Shown here: positions 15,266 through 21,181 of the stretch, one piece after another
Numbering within the stretch: the stretch's first letter is position 1
Layout of the letters: every line of letters starts with the position of its first letter
Source: Gemmatimonadaceae bacterium
GTDB taxonomy: Bacteria; Latescibacterota; UBA2968; UBA8231
Direction of reading: 5' to 3'
DNA length: 21,181 nt
Assembly (NCBI GenBank): GCA_002726335.1
Contig: PBSR01000098.1
Coordinates: forward strand, 1 to 21,181
Notes under the pieces: model-generated
Told to the model about the DNA's origin: nothing
The model's input: only the letters and a program-made list of their open reading frames with translations
Database searches by the model: none
Made by a program: the position numbers and the translations under genes

Positions 15266-16752
15266 GTCAGGTTGGGATACTTCCGGCGCAGCTCGGCGGC
15301 GCCGCTGGCGCGCCCCGTCGCCTCGAGCCTCTGCAGGTACTTCGGCAGCGGGCTCCGCTCCGGGTCGTGCAGCGCGTGATGGGGCCCCCCCTCGCGCACC
15401 ACCGTCCACAGCGGATCCACCGAGTCGCTGCAGTGGACGGCCATCTTCTGCATCTGGGCGTCGTGCCAGTTCATAAGCCGGTAGGCTCCCTCGCGTACGA
15501 CCTCGGGGTGCTTTGCGGCGACGTCATCCTGCTCCAGGGGATCGGCTTCCAGATCGAACAGCATGTCCTGCGCGAAGGGATGAAAGCCGTCGCAGTAGGT
15601 GCGCACATACATCCACCGGTCGAAACGCACGCTGCGCTGGCACACGTGGCAGCACTGACTCACCACCAGTTCGTGGCGACCGGGTCCCGCCCCGGTTTGC
15701 ACCGTTGCCGCATAACTCTGCCCGTCCCACAGGTCCGGCACCGGCTGTTGGCTGCCGAACAGCTCCAGACACGTGGGCGCCCAGTCGATGTTGTAGTGGA
15801 ATCCTTCGTCCACGGCGCCGGCCACGCCGCCCGGCCACTTGACCACCATCGGGATCCGGCAGGTGCCGGCATCGGCGGTGGCGTGTTCACCGTAGATCCC
15901 CAGCTCACCCTGGTTCTCACCGTGGTCTGCCGAGATGATGATCGCCGTGTCGTCGTACACCCCCGCCGCCTTGAGCTTGCCGACGATGGTGGCGATCTGG
16001 TCGTCCACGTAACGGATGGCCACATCGTACCCGTCCAGCCACTGTTTCAACGTTGCCCCGTCGGTGATCCGCAACGGCAGGCGCGGGAATCGCTCGGTGT
16101 TGTTGTCGGTGTACATGCCCAGATCCTGGGCCGAGTGCGGGCCGTAGCGCTGGACGTGGGCCTCGATGAGCTCGTCGGTGAAGAGATCGGACACCGGATC
16201 GTCCACAAAGGGATTGCCGTAGTCGTCCGGTGTTCGGTACGGTGTGTGGATGTCCCAGTAGTTGACGTGCAGATACCAATCCCCTTCGGCGGCGTGCTGG
16301 TCGAGCCAGCGATCGACCACCGGCTGCACCACCGCCACCGGCTCCATGCCGCCCTGACCCGTATTGTGGATCTCGTTGAACCCGGCGTAGAATTGGTGCG
16401 CTGCATGACGCTGACCGAAAGGCGAGATCATGGCCGTGTGCAGGCCGGACTTCTGCAGCAGTCGCGGAAACGAGGCTTCCTCATAGCAGGAACGGAAGCC
16501 CCGGTCCCACCCCTCGCGCTTGGGGTCCGCCGCCGTGCCACCGTGGCCGACCACACCGGTCTGAATGCCGAATCGCCCCTGGTAGAAGGCGGTGCGCGAT
16601 GGCAGGCAGGGGGCGTCTGGCGTGTAGACATTGGTGCAGCGCAATCCCTCGGCGGCAACGGCGTCGATCGCCGGGCTGGTATTGCGGTGATACCCGTAAC
16701 AGGACAGGTGCCGCGGGTTGAGTGCGTCAAGATCGAGGTAGAGTATTCTCAT
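15262..16752 (-). CDS. Formylglycine-dependent sulfatase
   Basis: The 496-residue protein begins MRILYLDLDALNPRHLSCYG, the alkaline phosphatase/sulfatase-superfamily opening with metal-binding Asp. The active-site signature C49-L-P-S-R (DAPCLPSRTAFYQGR) is the type I motif in which Cys is converted to formylglycine. A second metal-site segment, IIISADHGENQGELGIYGEH, is present (D276, H277). The enzyme would cleave sulfate (or phosphonate) esters. There is no signal peptide, so it probably acts in the cytoplasm on imported material, which agrees with the coupled binding-protein gene. The ATG at 16752 has AGGAAA just upstream. It is the first gene of the unit sulfatase, binding protein, PhyH. 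No maturase (FGE or anSME) is in the window. The substrate is unknown. Confidence 0.9.
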   Translation of the reverse strand: MRILYLDLDALNPRHLSCYGYHRNTSPAIDAVAAEGLRCTNVYTPDAPCLPSRTAFYQGRFGIQTGVVGHGGTAADPKREGWDRGFRSCYEEASFPRLLQKSGLHTAMISPFGQRHAAHQFYAGFNEIHNTGQGGMEPVAVVQPVVDRWLDQHAAEGDWYLHVNYWDIHTPYRTPDDYGNPFVDDPVSDLFTDELIEAHVQRYGPHSAQDLGMYTDNNTERFPRLPLRITDGATLKQWLDGYDVAIRYVDDQIATIVGKLKAAGVYDDTAIIISADHGENQGELGIYGEHATADAGTCRIPMVVKWPGGVAGAVDEGFHYNIDWAPTCLELFGSQQPVPDLWDGQSYAATVQTGAGPGRHELVVSQCCHVCQRSVRFDRWMYVRTYCDGFHPFAQDMLFDLEADPLEQDDVAAKHPEVVREGAYRLMNWHDAQMQKMAVHCSDSVDPLWTVVREGGPHHALHDPERSPLPKYLQRLEATGRASGAAELRRKYPNLT

Positions 16753-16913
16753 AGGTTTCCTGGCTGATGTGATGGCGCTCTGACTTCTCGCGGCTTGAAT
16801 TGCGGCGCCTGTCTCTGCTCATTGAAGTTTGGTGGTGCACCCGAACCCACGTGACTGACGACGTCTCTCTCATCGGTAAGGTAGGCCACCGACCACTCAC
16901 ACGAAGGAACGAC
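16753..16913. promoter_or_regulatory. Divergent intergenic region between sulfatase unit and unknown gene
   Basis: These 161 bases must hold the promoters of both the leftward sulfatase unit and the rightward 283-residue gene. I see Shine-Dalgarno sites at both ends (AGGAAA for the sulfatase, AAGGA at 16904-16908 for the unknown gene), but no convincing -35/-10 pair or operator symmetry. Confidence 0.4.
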
Positions 16914-17765
16914 ATGTTCTACGACACTTCAGCATTCAGAAGACCTCTTGAAGGTACCCGGGATGACCGCTTCCACGCCGTCGTCGTGCTGCTGCCGAAC
17001 GAGGGCAAACGGCTCATCGCCAAAGGCACTCAGCAGATACCTGAGATCCAGAGAGTGCTCAGGGACGGCTGGCTCATCGTTTCCCGTGGTATCACCCCGT
17101 CCTACCTGCTGGAGGAGATCACCGGCGAGGCGGGCCCCAAGGGCAACTACACGGCCGGCATCATCACGCAGGGACGGCTGTCAGGAGTCCACCCTGACGA
17201 CCAAGTGGGACCGTGGGTGCTGCGCGACGGCAAGCTCGTCGAGGTGACGGCCCCGGAAGCCCTCGGTCAGATGGAGGCCAAAGATGTCTCGATCAAAGGG
17301 GCCAACGCCGTCGATCCCGAGGGCAACATCGGCGTCATGGCTGGCGACGGCGCGGGAGGTACTGTGGGTGGAATCTGGGGAACTCTGACCGCCCGCGGCT
17401 GCCACTGGATCTCCCCGGTGAGTCTGGAACGGCTCATTCCCTCGGTCATCGACGCTCACTTTGCCTCGGGCAATCACCTGTGGGATCTGACCATGGGTTC
17501 AGCGGCCGGCCTGATGCCGGTGGTCACGGCCAAAGCGGTGACGGAGATCCAGGCACTCGAGATTCTCACCGGGGTCACCGCCGTACACATCGCCTCCGGT
17601 GGTGTCGCCGGGTCCGAGGGTGCTGTCGTGCTGGCCCTGGAGGGGGACGAGAAGACGGTCACCGAGGCCTTCGAGCTGTGCGAATCGGTGAAGGGCGAAC
17701 CACAGATCCCGGATCCCCGCATCGTCGACGCGGTACGTGTACCGGAGAACGCGCCGAAACGCTGA
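16914..17765 (+). CDS. Unrecognised 283-residue soluble protein, possibly Rossmann/ISOCOT-like
   Basis: The ATG at 16914 follows AAGGA by 5 bases. An in-frame extension upstream lacks such a site. The protein starts MFYDTSAFRRPLEGT and has no signal peptide or membrane helix. Conserved-looking blocks are KRLIAKGTQQIPEIQRVL, then GWLIVSRGITPSYLLEEI, then SIKGANAVDPEGNIGVMAGD, then GAGGTVGGIWGTL, and IPSVIDAHFASG. The strand-glycine-helix pattern and Gly-rich turns suggest an alpha/beta nucleotide- or sugar-phosphate-binding fold, loosely like the ribose-5-phosphate isomerase/LUD group, but I cannot name the family. It is divergent from the sulfatase unit and ends 59 bases before the convergent stop of the large exported protein. 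It appears intact. Confidence 0.7.
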   Translation: MFYDTSAFRRPLEGTRDDRFHAVVVLLPNEGKRLIAKGTQQIPEIQRVLRDGWLIVSRGITPSYLLEEITGEAGPKGNYTAGIITQGRLSGVHPDDQVGPWVLRDGKLVEVTAPEALGQMEAKDVSIKGANAVDPEGNIGVMAGDGAGGTVGGIWGTLTARGCHWISPVSLERLIPSVIDAHFASGNHLWDLTMGSAAGLMPVVTAKAVTEIQALEILTGVTAVHIASGGVAGSEGAVVLALEGDEKTVTEAFELCESVKGEPQIPDPRIVDAVRVPENAPKR

Positions 17766-17824
17766 GAGCGGGTGGCAGCGGTGGAGATAGCAGGGCCAGG
17801 CCCAGACAGAATGAGACCACGCGA

Positions 17825-20800
17825 TCAGGGATAGACATTCCAGTCGCCACACTGATACTCGACCGTGCTGGGGAAGGCGAGCGGCGGGGTGGATTGCTGC
17901 AGGCTGAGGACGTCGATGGTCGCCCCATGAGAAAGAACGATCGGCCGGACGTTGATCCACGGATCGGCCGGGCCTGGCGGCAGGCCCAGGCCTGCCTCGG
18001 CTTCGATCACGTAGTAGGGGCCTCCGCAGGCACCCGGATCCGCACAGGCGATCGTGGACGTGGTGACCGTGGCAGCGTAGATCGGGGACAGCGTTCCCGA
18101 AGCGGCGGCCGCCTGGAACGTGATCGATGGCGGCACGCGGAGTCGCTGTAGTAGCGCAGCCGGACGCGGTACTCAACAGGGTTGGTGAGCGCACCTGACA
18201 CTGAGGTGTCCCAGGACGGCTCAAGCGGTACGGGGCCCGGATCGAACGACGCCGACGCCATATCGACCGCAGTGTCCTCTTCGGCGCCGTAGCTGCGGCC
18301 GGCACCAGGCACGAGGGCTGTCCACGGGTAGGTGTCGCCGCAGTGAGGATCGACCGCTGCGTCGCACACCTGCCATAGGGCCAGTTCGCCCCAGCCAGGG
18401 TTCCAGAAGCAGTTGCCCACGGCGGCCTTGTAACGCCAGCGGTCGGTGATCACCGGCTCGAGCGAGTCTCTGGGAAAAGTGCCGCTGTACCCGGCGACCA
18501 GGCGCTCGTCTCCGGCGATCTTGGCGGCCCAGTACCGATAACTTGCGGGAAGCCACCAGGTCACGCCGATGGTTTCGTATCCATTGCCGGAAAAGTCGGC
18601 GACCATCGCCTCCTTGAAACCCATCGCCTCTTCGTAGTTCCACGTCGTGACCGTGACGACGTTGCCATCGAACGCAAACGGTGGACCGATCGTCCCCGGC
18701 TTATTGCTCATCGTCACGCCGTACTCGTACCGGCCGTTGTGGACGGTGGTCAGCATGTCCGAGTGGATCAGAAGTCTCATGGCGGTCGGGTCGGCAGTGC
18801 AGCCGGAATGATACCGCGTCGGATCGACGTTCCAGGGCTGGGAGTGCAGGCCCGTGCTGAATGTCCCGAGGCCGTAGTCGAAGTTGTGGATCTCGTCCGA
18901 CGCGCGGCAAACGTAGTTCTCGACGTGCTCCTGGTTACTATAGGTCGTGATCGTGGCCGGTGGTCCAGCGTCGAACAACCCGAGCCCGGTGTTGCTGCCG
19001 CGCAACTCGCTGAGGCCCCTGAACAGCCCGAAGTACCGGGTGGAGAGGATGCCGGTAAGCGGATCGCCCGCGGCATTCACCGAGGAATCGTAGACGTCGA
19101 GGATCTCGGTCACCGGCGCCGCGACTCGGTTGCCTGAGTTGACCAAACCGAGCCCCCAGTACTCTTCCTGATAGATGTCCCAGTTTCGGTCGCCGGCGGT
19201 CTTCTCGTTCACCGGTCCTCCACTCGTGAGAGGCTGCATGCCGACGTGTGTGGCCGAGGCCCAGTCGACGAACACCGGTCCTGAGGGGGCGGTTCCGTTG
19301 GTCCACTCGACGATCGCCTGGCCCGCTCGTAGCGGTAGCCCCTGACGCGGCTGGATCCCACGCATAGTATGGCTCCCACTTTGGAGCGACCGCCTGGGTC
19401 ACTGTGTAGTCCAACGGAGACTGGCTCGCGAGGGAGAGCATGTTCGCGAGCGTCGGATCGGATGCTCCCTTGACGGCCCGCAACGACCCGTCGATCTCCG
19501 TCAGGGTGAGGCCGGCAATACAACTGGTTGGCGCGCTCGACCGCGTGGTGAACGCCAGCTCGGCCTCGCCGGGACCGGTTCCGGCGCCGGTCCAGGCCTT
19601 GAACACGATGGATTTGTAGTCGCTCCAGCTCCCCGACGCCGGAGCGACCCGGTGGTAGCCACCTGTGGTTTTGGCGCCTGCTGCCGTGTTCCAGTCGACC
19701 TGGACCCGGTACTCCTGACCGTCTCCCCAGGCGAAGAAGCCGAGGGCGTACCACGAGCCGGCGTTGAGGCCGAAGGCGTTGAGGTCGAGCACGAGCTCGG
19801 GCCACGCACCGGACGTGTTGTTCACGCAGATCCCGTCCTGCGGCCCGCCCGGCGGCGCGGTCGGTAATCCGGCTGCACCGGAATTCCAGACCTGCTCGAT
19901 CCACTCGGCGGGTCCCGGCGTCGTGTCGGGCACGAAGCCCTGCGCCGGGTCGCTCGGGTGATAGCCTGTCGCCGTCAGGAGATTGACGGGGGTGATCCCG
20001 CCCGTGCCGCTGTCGAAGGCGAACCCGTGTATCGGGTCGGGGCGCAGGAAGTTGTTGTCGAACACCATCTGGCGTCCGAACACCCCGAGCCCGTCGGCCC
20101 TCTCCATGTCCGGGACGTCATTCGTCGAGAGCCACTCGCCGAGCTCTGTGAATCGGCTGGTCCCATTGGCTCCTGCGCTTACCGTGGCGATCGGATCGAG
20201 GAAGCGTTCGTCCATCCAGGTGACGTAGTCGGCGAAGCGGGGGATCGCATTGCCCGTGCCGCCGTGGAACAGGGCCCCCGGGATTTCGCCGTTGTACTGA
20301 GCGAAGGAGTTGAACCGGTGCCAGACCGGATTGTCGACGACCTCGCGTTCCTCGTCGCAGGTGCTTCCGGGAGTGCACGTCTTGAGGTACTCGACGACGC
20401 CACCGGGGGGCATCGTCCACCACTCGAACAGCCCGCTGCGTGTCTCATTCGAGTAGATCCGCTCACCAACTTCCGGGTAGTTGAGTACGTTCTGCCGCGG
20501 CCAGGTCAGCGATCCGGTGGACGCGTTCCAGGTGGACTCCTTGAGGAAGTCGAGGATCCCGTACTGGAGCCCTTCGTCGGTGCCGCCGACGATCGCGATC
20601 CGCTGCCCCCTGCCTCTTCGTGACGTGAGGATGACGTACCCCTGTGGACGCGTTGCCAGCGAGTACAGCCAATCGGTGCTGACCTGAAACTCCGCCGCGA
20701 TCGCTGGGATCAGAAGCGGCACGTCGGCGTAGGTCGCGATTCGAAAGGTCCGGTTCCGGCCCTGGCACTTCGCGAGCGGCCCGAGGGCCATGGCCGGGAA

Positions 20801-21061
20801 GCTGTCGCGGTCGTCGAGCAGGAAGTCTCCGTCAGGCGCCTGACCGAGCGGGATCAACCGGTCGAGCACGTGCTTGCGGGCCGGCTTGCTGCAGGCGAGC
20901 CACTTGCCCGGCTTCAAGGTGATGTCGGCCCCCTTGACGGGCAGCAGCTCGCGCAAAGGGGTCTGAGCCTCGGTCAGGTCGATGGCGCAGATTGTCAACG
21001 CCAGCGCGAGCAGGTTTGTGAAACATCCCTGTGAAAAACGTCCCATGGTGCGCCTCTTCAT
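17825..21061 (-). CDS. Very large exported protein, possibly glycoside-hydrolase related, with two compensating frameshifts
   Basis: Read through two single-base shifts, this gives about 1078 residues. A signal peptide (NLLALALTICAIDLTEAQ) precedes an N-terminal domain with IAIVGGTDEGLQYGILDFLKE, a pattern seen in the non-catalytic N-terminal domain of hexosaminidase- and glucuronidase-type glycoside hydrolases. Later parts have carbohydrate-binding-like segments (SWYALGFFAWGDGQEYRVQV) and a Trp/Tyr-rich region (IGVTWWLPASYRYWAAKI). The first frame is good to about 19325, a second frame covers about 19325-18130, and the first frame returns to TGA at 17825. ATG 21061 (MKRRTMGRF) gives the best signal peptide. 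ATG 21046 has a better Shine-Dalgarno, and ATG 21109 overlaps the upstream stop. No catalytic motif was identified, so enzyme activity is not established. Confidence 0.65.
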
Positions 21062-21108
21062 ACAAGTAGGATTGATAGGCAGTCTTCTCGCGGACATGAT
21101 CGGAATCA

Positions 21109-21181
21109 TCAGCCCTGCAGCTCGAGCAGCTGTTTCGGGAAGTGCGTCAGCACTTCAGGTTCGCCTTCGGTGACGACGATG
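21109..21181 (-). CDS. C-terminal tail of an unidentified gene, cut by the window edge
   Basis: The last 23 codons on the minus strand read IVVTEGEPEVLTHFPKQLLE then LQG and stop (TGA, 21109-21111). The style (VVTE-G-x-EVLT-x-FP) recalls the end of Xaa-Pro-type M24 peptidases, but this is too short to assign. It lies upstream of the large exported protein on the same strand. Confidence 0.5.
   Translation of the reverse strand, partial: IVVTEGEPEVLTHFPKQLLELQG

Noticed and set aside
15266..15409. N-terminal extension of the solute-binding protein
   Set aside because: It would lie inside the sulfatase gene and put 48 Arg/Ala/Gly-rich residues before the lipoprotein signal. The ATGA overlap at 15262-15265 marks the true start.
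14204..16767. Long plus-strand open frames (391 and 532 codons) over the sulfatase and binding-protein genes
   Set aside because: They are rich in Arg, His, Gly and Val with no recognisable motifs, while the opposite strand carries complete catalytic signatures. They are shadows.

Overview
The window is GC-rich bacterial DNA, densely coding, with no rRNA, tRNA or CRISPR array visible and no gap between genes longer than about 160 bases. The gene families suggest an uncultured environmental heterotroph of the Latescibacterota/Poribacteria/FCB type. These are paralogous uroporphyrinogen-decarboxylase-like (URO-D) proteins, a phytanoyl-CoA dioxygenase (PhyH), a formylglycine-type sulfatase, a MATE-like transporter, and a large secreted protein with CARDB, cohesin-like and dockerin-like parts and a PNPANPST-type C-terminal tail. 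This placement is an inference from gene content, with no marker gene behind it.

Layout. (1) Positions 1-2267, plus strand: the end of a sodium:solute symporter, a 47-residue single-helix membrane protein, a GNAT acetyltransferase and an unrecognised 204-residue protein, closely spaced like an operon. (2) 2359-4966, plus: a large exported repeat protein whose frame is broken at a run of eight G. (3) 5082-7239, plus: two tandem URO-D-family genes. A third (7259-8305) lies on the minus strand behind the C-terminal half of a MATE-like transporter. (4) About 8955: a breakpoint where that transporter and an outward-facing lipoprotein gene both lack their 5' ends. The lipoprotein gene also carries an in-frame TAG. 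(5) 11078-13015, minus: a PRPP-synthetase-like protein and a Phd/VapC-type toxin-antitoxin pair with a repeat-rich upstream region. (6) 13075-16752, minus: a sulfatase, a lipoprotein solute-binding protein and a PhyH dioxygenase, apparently one transcription unit. (7) 16914-17765, plus: a 283-residue protein I do not recognise, divergent from the sulfatase. (8) 17825-21061, minus: a very large exported protein, possibly glycoside-hydrolase related, with two compensating frameshifts, followed at the window edge by the last codons of another gene.

How the genes may work together. Regions 1, 3 and 6 look like import and catabolism of small organic compounds: a symporter and a binding protein for uptake, a sulfatase to remove sulfate, a dioxygenase for hydroxylation, and URO-D-like proteins of a superfamily that includes methyl transferases. 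Regions 2, 4 and 8 encode exported proteins. All three have disrupted reading frames, while the cytoplasmic genes are intact. That may reflect sequencing error in repetitive or low-coverage stretches, decay, or in the G-run case phase variation. The sequence alone cannot separate these.
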